Position numbers and translations under genes: made by a program | Shown here: piece by piece, positions 1-8,513 of the stretch | How positions within the stretch are numbered: the stretch's first letter is position 1 | Layout: the number at the start of each line of letters is the position of its first letter | Origin: Chitinophagaceae bacterium UBA1953 | GTDB taxonomy: Bacteria; Bacteroidota; Bacteroidia; Chitinophagales; Chitinophagaceae | DNA length: 64,000 nucleotides | Direction: 5' to 3' | NCBI GenBank assembly: GCA_002336115.1 | Contig: DDEN01000061.1 | Location: 270,138-334,137 of the forward strand | The notes under the pieces: generated by a model | Database searches by the model: none | What the model was told of the DNA's origin: nothing | The model's input: only the letters and a program-made list of their open reading frames with translations

Positions 1-572
1 TGGGTTACAACTGCAAGTCCTTTATTAAAATTTCCCAGCAAGCCGTTAAACCGAAAAGGTTGTAATTGTCCCTGAAGGTTAAAGTATCCTCTATCATTGT
101 AAGCTAAATGTACCCAAACCATGCCTTCAATGATATTCCCCATATATTTATAGGCTGCAGGCACAATTTCTTTACCGGTTCTGTCAATGATTCCGCAAAA
201 GCGTTCTTTTGTTACAACTATAGCCCGGTCATCAACAAAACTTAAAATACGTTCATAAGGAAGTTCCTGAACAATACGGAGTTGATCGTTTACAACTGCA
301 TATTTTTTTGTATTCAACTGAACAATTGCTTTTTTATCACTGAATTTCCCGATGTAGAAAATTTTTCCGGCATCTGAGTTTTTATAAAATTCTCCGTTCG
401 TTTTTTTCAGGCATTCAATTATTTCCAGCGTAGTATTGTGTGCTGCGATTATCTTATTTGAATCAGCCTGCCTGGCAGAGCGTACAAATAATTCTTTGCA
501 GAATTCCTGTGCGTACAACTGGCCGGTAAATATGAAAAACAACAAGACTGCCGAACTTATTTTATTCTTCAT
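1..572 (-). CDS. WG-repeat secreted protein (3' part missing)
   Basis: Translating the complement from an ATG at 572 gives an open frame that runs off the left edge of the window, so the C-terminus is missing. The first 22 residues form a signal peptide (MKNKISSAVLLFFIFTGQLYAQ). From about residue 75 the sequence shows WG-repeat character: units such as ERFCGIIDRTGKEIVPAAY and GYFNLQGQLQPF with the alternating 'G-I-I-D-x-x-G-K-E-I-V-P' pattern of the WG_beta_rep family. Such proteins are probably exported beta-rich scaffolds of unknown function. The family call is from motif recognition only. Confidence 0.75.
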   Translation of the reverse strand, partial: MKNKISSAVLLFFIFTGQLYAQEFCKELFVRSARQADSNKIIAAHNTTLEIIECLKKTNGEFYKNSDAGKIFYIGKFSDKKAIVQLNTKKYAVVNDQLRIVQELPYERILSFVDDRAIVVTKERFCGIIDRTGKEIVPAAYKYMGNIIEGMVWVHLAYNDRGYFNLQGQLQPFRFNGLLGNFNKGLAVVT

Positions 573-1198
573 TTATAATAGCTTTTTGTATGCAGTACTG
601 GAAACGTGTTTGTTATTCAGGCGCTGCATTAGTTTGAAAAGATGATTCAGGGAATAGTCAAATTTAATCAGGGGCTAAAATAAATTATTTCGTTACATAA
701 AAATTGCCAGTTTGCCTGAGCCTTGCAATTACAGGGCAGCGTATTAAAGTGTGTCCTTTCTTTTTCTACTTAGTTATAACCGTATGTATTGAGCATAAGC
801 AAAACGGAAACAATACAAGGTTTACTGTTGCTCCCGGGTTTGGTGATGGCTTTATCCACGCCTTTGAGTGGGAGTAGCCTGCTTTTATATACGAAGGATG
901 CCATTAAAACAAGCACCCATTGCATTAGAAAATTTATTTAATACAGCGCACTTTTTTCTGCAATGAAGTGTATTCAGCTTTAGCATTTCAAATACCGATA
1001 CAATCGGGATATATTAACATAGCATCAGGTGCTCTTGCAGAACACCTGCCAGCAAAAGAAAAAAAATCTGAATATTCTGTGCTTTTGTGGCAAATCATGT
1101 TGTGCAGTCATCCGTTGGGTGAACAGAAAACACATTCCGTCTTCCTGTCTTTCCGGCAAAAACCAGTAATCAAGCTTCAAAATTTAAACGATTGGTTT

Positions 1199-1247
1199 GT
1201 TCTTCGTGTATCTCCTTGCTCTTCTTTGCGCCTCTGTGGTTTAAAAA
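1199..1247. repeat. Degenerate dispersed intergenic repeat, copy 1
   Basis: Short near-periodic words (TTCGTGTATCTCC, TTCTTTGCGCC, CTCTGTGGTTT) follow one another with a period of about 7-9 nt. The same style of words recurs at 26466-26513 (in the opposite sense) and 29169-29207. Sequences of this 'tctttgcgcctctgtggtt' type are familiar from intergenic regions of many Bacteroidota; their function is unknown to me. Confidence 0.5.
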
Positions 1248-1272
1248 GTTTTCTGCAAAGAACAAGTCCTCC

Positions 1273-1280
1273 TACTTTTG
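1273..1280 (+). promoter_or_regulatory. Promoter -7 element candidate for ywbE-like gene
   Basis: TACTTTTG matches the Bacteroidota -7 consensus TAnnTTTG and lies 23 nt before the ATG at 1304. No clear TTTG -33 partner is found at the usual distance, so the call rests on one element. Confidence 0.35.
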
Positions 1281-1303
1281 CGCTTAATATTTAACCAAAC
1301 CAA

Positions 1304-1507
1304 ATGGACGGAACCATCAGAGCAGATATAAAACCCGGCATGGAGGTTTTGATTGTGCTGAAAAAAGATCAGCGAAGCGGAATACTTACAAGAGGTATTG
1401 TAAAAGATCTGCTCACCAGTGCCCCGAAACATCACCGTGGAATTAAAGTAAGGTTGGATGACGGTCAGATTGGCCGGGTACAGCAGATATTGACGTACGT
1501 GGAGTAA
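1304..1507 (+). CDS. YwbE family protein
   Basis: A 67-residue protein whose whole length resembles the small YwbE (DUF2196) family: an N-terminal 'DGTIRADIKPGMEVLIVLKKDQRSG' region split over a small beta-barrel, then LTRGIVKDLLT and HHRGIKVRLDDGQIGRVQ. The full family length is present. The function is not established; the fold is thought to be a small KOW/SH3-like barrel, which would fit nucleic-acid or ribosome binding, but that is inference. It stands alone between a repeat-bearing spacer and an unrelated gene. Confidence 0.8.
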   Translation: MDGTIRADIKPGMEVLIVLKKDQRSGILTRGIVKDLLTSAPKHHRGIKVRLDDGQIGRVQQILTYVE

Positions 1508-1600
1508 GCTGCCATGGAAAACATTGGCCCGGTAATTTTTATGTTTGTTCGTTTTTTTGTATTCTTATCCCTCAACAATTCATAGCCAAAATTCGTTTTT

Positions 1601-2050
1601 ATGACGGGCAACAACGTATCGTTACACAGGGTACTCAAAACTTCACCGGAAAAAATTTACCGTGCATTTACTGAAGCCGATGCTATTGCATACTGGTTAC
1701 CGCCACATGGTTTTTTGTGTACTGTACACGAAATGAATGTAACAGAAGGTGGAATGTTCAGAATGTCATTCCGTAATTTTTCAACCGGCAACGGTCACTC
1801 ATTTGGCGGAATCTATCTGGAAGTAAAACCCAATGAATTATTAAAATACTCCGACAGGTTTGATGATCCTGCCCTGCCCGGTGAAATGACCACAACTATT
1901 GAACTGAAAAAAGTTTCAGCAGGCACCGAAATAACCATTTTTCAGCAGGATATTCCTTCTGTAATCCCAGTCGATCTGTGCTACCTCGGCTGGCAGGAGT
2001 CGCTTGAAAAACTCGCAAAGCTGGTTGAACCGGAAATTCCGGATGCGTAG
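1601..2050 (+). CDS. SRPBCC / AHSA1-type protein
   Basis: A 149-residue soluble protein of the START-like (SRPBCC) superfamily, closest in pattern to the AHSA1 (Hsp90 ATPase activator homologue, C-terminal-like) group. It opens with 'HRVLKTSPEKIYRAFTEADAIAYWLPP', the usual strand-helix start of the family, followed by a glycine-rich turn (GGMFRMSF, FGGIYLEV) and a C-terminal long helix (GWQESLEKLAKLVEP). The bacterial members bind small hydrophobic ligands or have unknown roles; no catalytic motif is visible. It has its own transcription unit as far as can be seen. Confidence 0.8.
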   Translation: MTGNNVSLHRVLKTSPEKIYRAFTEADAIAYWLPPHGFLCTVHEMNVTEGGMFRMSFRNFSTGNGHSFGGIYLEVKPNELLKYSDRFDDPALPGEMTTTIELKKVSAGTEITIFQQDIPSVIPVDLCYLGWQESLEKLAKLVEPEIPDA

Positions 2051-2155
2051 ATTCAACAATTTGCCCGGGTTCAGTTGTCAGCACAAAAAAACAGGTATGC
2101 ATGCCCGTTTGTGTAGGTTTTTGATTATTCTTGTGCAAACAATAACTACATCTAC

Positions 2156-2866
2156 ATGAAAGCACTGCTTTTGGCGGCGATGCTGCTGCCCGGTTTCCTC
2201 TTCAGTCAGGTTCCCTTTTTTAAAGTTTATACCGATTCGGTACAATTGGTAAACGATGGCAGGGCAATTACTGCCGATTTTATGCAGCTTGCCCAACAGG
2301 CTGATACATCGCTGCACATAAAGCCCTTAACCATCCTCAACACCACGCCTTACCTTATTTACTGGGACGATTCGCTTCAAACAGCCAATCTCCCCATCTG
2401 GCAGCAGGTAATACCTGAGCAAAAACAGTTTTTTATTTCACTTAACGGCGGCAATGAAGCCGATGGGCTGCGAATGTTCGGGTTGTTTTTTAACGGCTTT
2501 TACCTTCCACATGAACTTTCGCATGCAATTGAATGGAATTATGTTGTGCATACACATCAACACAAGTCGCAAGGTTTATACATGAGCGAATATTTTGCCA
2601 ATACGCTTGCGATTATTTACTGGCGTGAAAAAGGCCGTACAGCAGAACTTGAAGCCTGTTACCATTTTGCCAAAAAGATGGTTTCACAGTTGCCCAATCC
2701 GGTTCCTGCCGGTGAGGATAAGATTGTTTATTTCAACAGTAATTACGGCAAACTGAGCAGCAACCCTTATGCCTACGGTTATTACCAGTTCAGCCAGTTT
2801 GTAGAAATTTATGAAAAGAAAGACCTTCCCTCTTTTGATATTTTCCTGAAACAATTTGTGCAGTAA
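2156..2866 (+). CDS. Secreted protein with HEXXH metallopeptidase-like site
   Basis: I do not recognise this 236-residue protein as a named family. Residues 1-18 look like a signal peptide (MKALLLAAMLLPGFLFSQ). At residues 119-123 it has HELSH, an HEXXH zinc-binding motif, and 22 residues after the second His comes EYFAN (Glu145), the spacing and E-x-x-A-N pattern expected for the third zinc ligand of gluzincin-type metallopeptidases. Upstream of it is a hydrophobic/aromatic stretch (MFGLFFNGFYLP). A secreted zinc-dependent hydrolase is the likely role, but substrate and family are unknown. It starts 105 bp after an unrelated gene on the same strand and is followed by genes on the opposite strand. 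Confidence 0.7.
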   Translation: MKALLLAAMLLPGFLFSQVPFFKVYTDSVQLVNDGRAITADFMQLAQQADTSLHIKPLTILNTTPYLIYWDDSLQTANLPIWQQVIPEQKQFFISLNGGNEADGLRMFGLFFNGFYLPHELSHAIEWNYVVHTHQHKSQGLYMSEYFANTLAIIYWREKGRTAELEACYHFAKKMVSQLPNPVPAGEDKIVYFNSNYGKLSSNPYAYGYYQFSQFVEIYEKKDLPSFDIFLKQFVQ

Positions 2867-2920
2867 CAGCCTTTGATTTTTTATAATAAGCCAACTTTGT
2901 TTCTTTATTGCAGAGTGCAT

Positions 2921-3796
2921 TTAGAAAGTATATTCAATCCCCGCCATCCAGTAAAAAGTGTTGCTGATGGATTCGTTGGTGGTAATGCCGTTTATTGTTA
3001 TAGATGAAGGGCTAACCGGAATGGAATATACCGGTGTTGCAGATAATTTAAAGTTTTTGTATGAATACGAAACCGGTAAACTCAGTTCATAATTAAGCAG
3101 TTTAAATTTTGCAGACGCTGCCGATGAAACAGTTGTTGTTTGTGACGACGATGATCCGCTACCATTGCCAGAACCCCTTCCTGAGCCTCCGGAACCATAC
3201 GTATGATAACTGTAGTACTCTGTATAGTAATGCTGTGTTCCAAAGTTAATATACGCTGATGGTGTTATCATCACAGCATCCTTGAATGTATAAAAACGAT
3301 GGCTTATTTCTGTGCCCAGAAATAAATCGGGATTGCTGGCAAATGTTACAGAAGCATCGGTATAAACCATAAAGATTTTTTTAAAATTATATCCCACATA
3401 AGCAGTAGCATAGCCGTTTATCTGCGACTGTATATTATTGCTTTTACTGCTGAAAAAATACTTTGTTGCGCTTACAGATGCAGTAAAATTCTTTTTTTCA
3501 TAAACATATCCTGCCGATACAGTAAACAGGTCAATCCTGTTTTCACCTGCAGAAGTTAGATACGAAAAAGAACCTGCTGCGTAGAATCCTGTTTTGTGAT
3601 AATACGCTATTGCAGGGCTCACGTAGGGAACCGGCAAACTGTCTTTTCTTCCGGCAAAAACAATATTACTGCTGTAGCCAATGCCGGCAGTAGCATAAGA
3701 AACCGGAACGTTGCTTTCCAATGATGAAACACCTGTTGTATCCTGTGCAAATACAGTATTACAAAACAGCAGCACTACCGCAAACAACAGTTTCAT
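2921..3796 (-). CDS. Secreted/outer-membrane beta-rich protein of unknown function
   Basis: A 291-residue protein with a signal peptide (MKLLFAVVLLFCNTVFA). The rest is made of alternating short aromatic strands (YYHKTGFYAAGSFSYL, AGYVYEKKNFTASVSATKYFF, YNFKKIFMVYTDASVTF), and it ends in an aromatic residue (WMAGIEYTF), which is typical of outer-membrane beta-barrels. A flexible Gly/Ser linker followed by Thr lies near residues 200-220. No family is recognised and no function is proposed beyond a probable barrel. It is followed downstream on the same strand by nothing close; the next minus-strand gene upstream is 85 bp away. Confidence 0.7.
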   Translation of the reverse strand: MKLLFAVVLLFCNTVFAQDTTGVSSLESNVPVSYATAGIGYSSNIVFAGRKDSLPVPYVSPAIAYYHKTGFYAAGSFSYLTSAGENRIDLFTVSAGYVYEKKNFTASVSATKYFFSSKSNNIQSQINGYATAYVGYNFKKIFMVYTDASVTFASNPDLFLGTEISHRFYTFKDAVMITPSAYINFGTQHYYTEYYSYHTYGSGGSGRGSGNGSGSSSSQTTTVSSAASAKFKLLNYELSLPVSYSYKNFKLSATPVYSIPVSPSSITINGITTNESISNTFYWMAGIEYTF

Positions 3797-3881
3797 AAAG
3801 TTCGTTTTATTGCAGAAACGGTGGGTAAAAGATCGGGGTGCATTTACCGCACCGTTATCACATTCTTTACAGAACAGTTAA

Positions 3882-4316
3882 TCAATTCATTTTACCGTGT
3901 TTATTTGCATTTCCACTGCCTGTACTTCGGCTCTGACGCATGGTTTTTTTCTGTTGTTTCTGCATCTGTTTTTCACTTACCATTTTACGTTTATTAAACT
4001 TGTTCTGGTTCAGATACCTGTTGCCTTCCATATCAAGGCACTCGCCGTTACGCAACTGAAGCTGTTTCCTGTTCTGTAAGGTACAGCTTCCATCAGGGTT
4101 ACAGATTGTTCCGTTTTTCAGTTTTAACTGTGATTGCAGACGGGTACGCTCTCCGGCCTGTACCTGGTACATTGTGCCATCCTGGTAAAGAAGGTGGTCT
4201 TCCTGGTGTATTCTGTCTCTTTTCTGGGTTTTATCTCTTTTCTGAATCTGATCCTGTGCAGAAGCACCAACGCCTACCAGCAAAAATGAAAGGGTGATCA
4301 ATAAAAGCTTTTTCAT
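3882..4316 (-). CDS. Secreted DUF6799-like protein
   Basis: A 144-residue secreted protein: signal peptide MKKLLLITLSFLLVGVGASA, then a charged Gln/Lys/Arg-rich segment. The centre (residues 42-103) holds repeated 'x-x-G-T/E-x-x' hairpins: LLYQDGTMYQV, KLKNGTICNPDG, QLRNGECLDMEGN. This matches the pattern of the small DUF6799 domain as I remember it, where a Met/Lys-rich hairpin repeat ends in 'NGxCxDxxG'. The C-terminal third is very basic (KQMQKQQKKTMRQSRS). The function is unknown; metal binding has been imagined for Met-rich relatives but cannot be shown here. Confidence 0.65.
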   Translation of the reverse strand: MKKLLLITLSFLLVGVGASAQDQIQKRDKTQKRDRIHQEDHLLYQDGTMYQVQAGERTRLQSQLKLKNGTICNPDGSCTLQNRKQLQLRNGECLDMEGNRYLNQNKFNKRKMVSEKQMQKQQKKTMRQSRSTGSGNANKHGKMN

Positions 4317-4544
4317 AACATTGTTTTTTTAGTGACAGCATATCTTTTGATATACCATAAATCTGACTTTACTTTTTTGACACCGGTAATCATTCTTTTC
4401 TTATGGGGAGCAGAGAAATTTTTTATAAGGTTCCTGTTTTTCAAACACAAAACCCGTTGTTCGCAATACCGGTTTTCCTGAATGGTGCTGTTACAACATC
4501 GCTGGTCATTTAAGTTTTGTATATTGAAGAAATAAATTTTTCGG

Positions 4545-6122
4545 ATGATAGAGAACTTCCCTTTTTATCTTAGCCTTATTGTGGCCATTGTATTAATTAT
4601 TATGCTGGCCAATAAACTAAAAATCGCTTACCCGGTTCTGTTAGTTGTGGCCGGGTTGCTTATAAGCTTTATTCCCGGAGTGCCGGTGTTACATATTGAT
4701 CCCGAACTGATCTTTATTATTTTTCTGCCTCCGCTGCTGTACGAGGCAGCCTGGAATATTTCTTGGAAAGAGTTGTGGCGCTGGCGGCGTATTATCGGAA
4801 GCTTTGCCTTTGTAGTGGTGTTTTTAACAGCTATGTCGGTGGCTTTTGTGGCCAATCATTTTATTCCGGGTTTTTCACTTGCTCTCGGATTTTTACTTGG
4901 CGGAATTGTATCGCCACCCGATGCTGTAAGCGCAGGTGCTATTTTAAAATTTGTACCTGTACCCAAAAGAATGTCTTCAATTCTCGAAGGGGAAAGCTTA
5001 CTTAACGATGCTTCATCACTCATCATCTTCAGGTTTGCCTTAATTGCTGTAGCAACGGGCCAGTTCATTTGGTACCAGGCTGCACTCAGTTTTGTATGGA
5101 TGGTGGCAGGTGGTATTGTTGTTGGTTTGCTTATTGCCTGGGTTTTTATGAAAGCACATAAATACCTGCCAACCGATACCAATATGGATATTATTTTAAC
5201 CATTGTGGCGCCCTATATCATGTATATGGCAGCAGAAGAAGTACACAGTTCCGGTGTGCTTGCAGTAGTAAGCGGCGGTTTGTACCTTGCCAACAGGCAG
5301 CATTATTTTTTGAGCAGTACATCAAGACTTCGGGGCTTTAATGTTTGGGAAAGTCTTGTGTTTGTGCTTAACGGTCTTGTGTTTCTGCTCATTGGACTCG
5401 ACCTTCCTGAAATTGAGCAGGGATTAAAGCAGGAGGGAATTTCCTTTACCTCGGCTATTGGCTATGGCCTGCTGGTAGCTGCAGTGTTGGTTGCAGTTCG
5501 TTTTCTCTCTGCTTTCGGGGCTGTATTGGTTACACTCATTATGCGCAATTTTATAAATGTGGCTGAACGGAATCCGGGAACAAAAGGCCCTTTACTGATG
5601 GGATGGACTGGCATGCGTGGTGTGGTTTCGCTGGCAGCAGCACTGTCGATTCCTTTGCAGATGAGTAACGGTGTTTCATTTCCTCACCGCCATCTTATAT
5701 TGTTTATTACGTTCATTGTAATCCTAACCACATTGCTGCTGCAGGGTTTGACGCTTCCTGTGTTTATACGCAAGCTGAAGCTGGGAGAAAAGGGGCACTA
5801 TCTTACAGAAGAGGAAACGGATAGACTTATACGTAAAGAAATGGCAGAACATGCTTTGAAACACCTGAACAAAAATTACAGTGGCCTTATGGAAGAGCAC
5901 CCCATTCTTCAACAGCTTGCCGGTAAATGGGAGGGCAAAATTTCTGAAGAGAGAGAACTGGTTCTTTCCGAAAAAAGCAAGGCTGTTTATCTTGACCTGC
6001 TTAATCTGCAACGTAAATGGCTGCTTCAGAAAAATCAAAAAGAACTTTTACTTGATGAAGATATCATCCGAAGGCATTTGCGTATCATTGATATTGAAGA
6101 AGAAAAACTGAGGTATATGTAA
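4545..6122 (+). CDS. CPA1-family Na+/H+ antiporter
   Basis: A 525-residue integral membrane protein that exchanges external protons for internal sodium (or other monovalent cations) across the inner membrane. About 12 membrane segments occupy residues 5-415. Family motifs are visible: LIFIIFLPPLLYEAAW near residue 55 (the amiloride-site FFLPPIL-type motif), SPPDAVSAG near 127, the conserved ESLLNDASSL with the ion-binding ND pair near 150, and GWTGMRGVVSLAAA near 355. A hydrophilic cytosolic tail of about 110 residues with Glu/Lys-rich helices follows. Length and order fit the NhaP/NHE-like branch. The gene stands alone and ends just before a shared terminator hairpin. Confidence 0.93.
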   Translation: MIENFPFYLSLIVAIVLIIMLANKLKIAYPVLLVVAGLLISFIPGVPVLHIDPELIFIIFLPPLLYEAAWNISWKELWRWRRIIGSFAFVVVFLTAMSVAFVANHFIPGFSLALGFLLGGIVSPPDAVSAGAILKFVPVPKRMSSILEGESLLNDASSLIIFRFALIAVATGQFIWYQAALSFVWMVAGGIVVGLLIAWVFMKAHKYLPTDTNMDIILTIVAPYIMYMAAEEVHSSGVLAVVSGGLYLANRQHYFLSSTSRLRGFNVWESLVFVLNGLVFLLIGLDLPEIEQGLKQEGISFTSAIGYGLLVAAVLVAVRFLSAFGAVLVTLIMRNFINVAERNPGTKGPLLMGWTGMRGVVSLAAALSIPLQMSNGVSFPHRHLILFITFIVILTTLLLQGLTLPVFIRKLKLGEKGHYLTEEETDRLIRKEMAEHALKHLNKNYSGLMEEHPILQQLAGKWEGKISEERELVLSEKSKAVYLDLLNLQRKWLLQKNQKELLLDEDIIRRHLRIIDIEEEKLRYM

Positions 6123-6208
6123 AAGAACTTATACTGTTTCGTATTTTACAATCAAGCAGGTTTAAAACACTGGTTTATTTGTCTTTACGGCAATACATCG
6201 TTAAAATA

Positions 6209-6242
6209 AAAAAGAGGCACAACGTTATTTGTGCCCCTTTTT
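6209..6242. terminator. Bidirectional intrinsic terminator
   Basis: The hairpin AAAAAGAGGCAC - loop AACGTTATTT - GTGCCCCTTTTT has one mismatch in the arms and A/T runs on both sides. It lies between the convergent antiporter gene and the dipeptidyl peptidase gene and can serve both. Confidence 0.75.
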
Positions 6243-6257
6243 GCTATTTTTTACTTC

Positions 6258-8390
6258 TTACCTCAACAACTCCTTCGGCATTTCTTTTTCCAGTAAGTTT
6301 TTATAGATAAACAGGTTGTTTTCATTTTGTGAGTGCGACTGCTGATTGCCGGGCCATCCGTGGCGGCCACCGGGATAAAGCATAAACTCAAAATGCTTTT
6401 TCCTTTCTTCCAGTTTCTTAATGAGCTGAATACTGTTCTGCATGTGCACATTGTCATCCATTGTACCATGATAAATACGCAGCAAACCTTTGTACTGGTC
6501 AACATACGCTAACACGGATGATGTTTTATACCCTTCAGGATTTTCAGCAGGTGTATCCATAAAGCGTTCAGTATAATGACTATCGTACAAACTCCAGTCA
6601 ACAACACTGCCACCAGCAAGGCCGTAAGTAAAATAATCGGCACCATAAGTTAATGCATAACAGGTCATATAACCACCATAACTGAACCCACTGATGCACA
6701 CTTTGCTTTTATCAACACCGGCATTATCAATCAGCCATTTCACAATCGTAATCCAGTCTTTCATTTCCCAGTAACCAAGATTACGGTACATGTAGTTCAC
6801 ACCTTCTTTACCAAAGTGCCCGCTTGCACGGTGATCAATAGAAACCTGGATCAATCCTTCTTTGGCAAACCATTGCTGCTGCATGCTAAGCTGCCAGCCA
6901 TCGTAAACAGTTCCGGCATTTGGACCGCCATAGATATTAATCATCAGCGGATATTTTTTAGTCTTATCAAAATTCAGAGGCCAAACAATCCGCACAGGCA
7001 AATCGTATTTTCCATCTTCACTCTTTACACGAAGCAATTCTGTTTTTGCAAAAACAGTATGATCAAACTCTTCGCCTTTTGCTGAACCAAGTTCTTTAAT
7101 CAGTTGTCCTTTATTATTTACCAATGCAAGTACATCAGGAGTTGAAACATTGGAATAAGTAGTGATGAAATAAGCAGCATTGGGCGAAAGATTTATGCTG
7201 CGGTGTGTGTATTCTCCAAAGGTTAAGCGTTGCAATCCTTTACCATCAAATTTTACTTTGTATAAATCAAAACGTGCACTGTTGTCCTTGCGGCAGGTGA
7301 AATATACAGTCTGATTTTTTTCATCAATATAATTTACAGCAGTAACAGTAAACGCCCCGCTGGTGATGGCGCTGATGCGTTTGCCCGTCATATCGTGCAG
7401 GTACAAATGATTCCATCCTGTTGCATCGCTTTCAAGAATAAAATTCTTTCCGTTTTTGAGGAAAGTAATACGACTGCCCTGGTCGTCGAGATCAATCCAT
7501 GTTTTTTGTTTTTCATCATAGATTTCTTTTTTACTTCCATCAGCCAAATTCATTTCATACACTTTCAAATTATCTTGTGTGCGTGGCATCCACTGAATCC
7601 ATAATGCACTGCCATCTGGTTTCCAGTAAGGCAATCCAAAATACTGATCGTCTTTTTCATTAAACGCAGCCCATACAGTTGATCCGCCATCAGCACCAAC
7701 AACACCAATCTTTACTTCAGGGTTTTTATCGCCTGCTTTAGGGTAACGTGTCTGCTCAATAAATCCGTGCTGACCTTCTTCGCTGTAAATAGGAAACATG
7801 GGCACCATGCTTTCATCCATGTGCATGTAAGCAATACGCTTGCTGTCGGGGCTCCACCAGAAAGAACGGTAACGTGTAGGCCTGCCGAGAATTTCTTCAT
7901 AATACACCCAGCTTGCATAACCATTCAGGATTACGTCTGTTCCATCGAATGTTAACTGCGTTTCTTTGTTATCACTGAGATGAATGGAGAACAGGTTGTT
8001 GTTACGTGTAAAGGCAACATAATTTCCATCGGGCGACAAAGTGGGGTTCTTCTCAACGTCCTTGTTATTGGTTAAACGTGTTTCGCCTGCATCTGTTTTG
8101 TGATAGAGATCGTTATCTTTTACATACACTTCGTTGATGAGTTTGGCTTCAAGCGTTTTTACTTCAGTATATTCTTTTTCTGTTCTTGTTTTGCAATCAA
8201 CCAAAAAAGTTTTGCCATCGTGTTTCAGTACAAAACTGTTATCGCCCATCCACTTTACAAATTGCGGTAAGGGTTTGGTTATTTTTTGAGGAGCACCTTT
8301 CAGCATCTGCTCAACTGTTAGCTCTTTTTGCTGGGCAACAGCAGAAAGCACCAACGCAACGAATAAAACAAGTAATCCTGATCTTCTCAT
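6258..8390 (-). CDS. Dipeptidyl peptidase IV-type serine peptidase (S9)
   Basis: An exported prolyl dipeptidyl peptidase of family S9B. I chose the ATG at 8390, which gives a clean signal peptide (MRRSGLLVLFVALVLSAVAQ) and 710 residues; a longer frame reaches 8432 but only adds 14 unlikely residues. Residues 30-470 form the eight-bladed beta-propeller (DPPIV_N), with WVYYEEILGRPTRYRSFWWS containing the Glu pair that anchors the substrate N-terminus. Residues 480-710 are the alpha/beta hydrolase: nucleophile Ser near 570 in GFSYGGY, Asp near 646 in HGTMDDNVH, His near 677 in GGRHGW. The usual catalytic triad is therefore complete. The enzyme removes X-Pro dipeptides from peptides in the periplasm and fits a peptide-degrading lifestyle. 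Confidence 0.95.
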   Translation of the reverse strand: MRRSGLLVLFVALVLSAVAQQKELTVEQMLKGAPQKITKPLPQFVKWMGDNSFVLKHDGKTFLVDCKTRTEKEYTEVKTLEAKLINEVYVKDNDLYHKTDAGETRLTNNKDVEKNPTLSPDGNYVAFTRNNNLFSIHLSDNKETQLTFDGTDVILNGYASWVYYEEILGRPTRYRSFWWSPDSKRIAYMHMDESMVPMFPIYSEEGQHGFIEQTRYPKAGDKNPEVKIGVVGADGGSTVWAAFNEKDDQYFGLPYWKPDGSALWIQWMPRTQDNLKVYEMNLADGSKKEIYDEKQKTWIDLDDQGSRITFLKNGKNFILESDATGWNHLYLHDMTGKRISAITSGAFTVTAVNYIDEKNQTVYFTCRKDNSARFDLYKVKFDGKGLQRLTFGEYTHRSINLSPNAAYFITTYSNVSTPDVLALVNNKGQLIKELGSAKGEEFDHTVFAKTELLRVKSEDGKYDLPVRIVWPLNFDKTKKYPLMINIYGGPNAGTVYDGWQLSMQQQWFAKEGLIQVSIDHRASGHFGKEGVNYMYRNLGYWEMKDWITIVKWLIDNAGVDKSKVCISGFSYGGYMTCYALTYGADYFTYGLAGGSVVDWSLYDSHYTERFMDTPAENPEGYKTSSVLAYVDQYKGLLRIYHGTMDDNVHMQNSIQLIKKLEERKKHFEFMLYPGGRHGWPGNQQSHSQNENNLFIYKNLLEKEMPKELLR

Positions 8391-8466
8391 GAGTTTGATT
8401 TTAATGGGGGTGAAGATAATTTTTTTACACAAAGCCTGTTTCCGATTTGTATGAGCGGAAATAAAA

Positions 8467-8494
8467 AAGCTGCTGTTAAATTCAACAGCAGCTT
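8467..8494 (-). terminator. Terminator of lysS
   Basis: A perfect 11-bp inverted repeat (AAGCTGCTGTT / AACAGCAGCTT) with a 6-nt loop; read on the minus strand it is followed by TTTTTTATTT. It lies just after the lysS stop. Confidence 0.8.
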
Positions 8495-8513
8495 ATATAT
8501 CAACCTCAATTTT

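Larger units (their letters stand above)
573..1303. other. 731-bp gene-poor intergenic region
   Basis: No convincing gene is seen. Short open frames here have no recognisable family, no signal peptide and no plausible start. The region carries a degenerate repeat at 1199-1247 and a promoter-like element at 1273-1280 (both listed separately). The rest, 573-1198, is A+T-rich sequence in which I see no structure that I can name. Confidence 0.5.

Noticed and set aside
667..870. Plus-strand frame of about 58 codons without start (ending in a Phe-Glu-Trp-Glu sequence)
   Set aside because: Somewhat protein-like at its end, but no start, no homologue that I can name, and too short to call a gene remnant.
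968..1294. 108-codon open frame
   Set aside because: Non-ATG start, no domain, and its last part is a translation of the degenerate intergenic repeat at 1199-1247.
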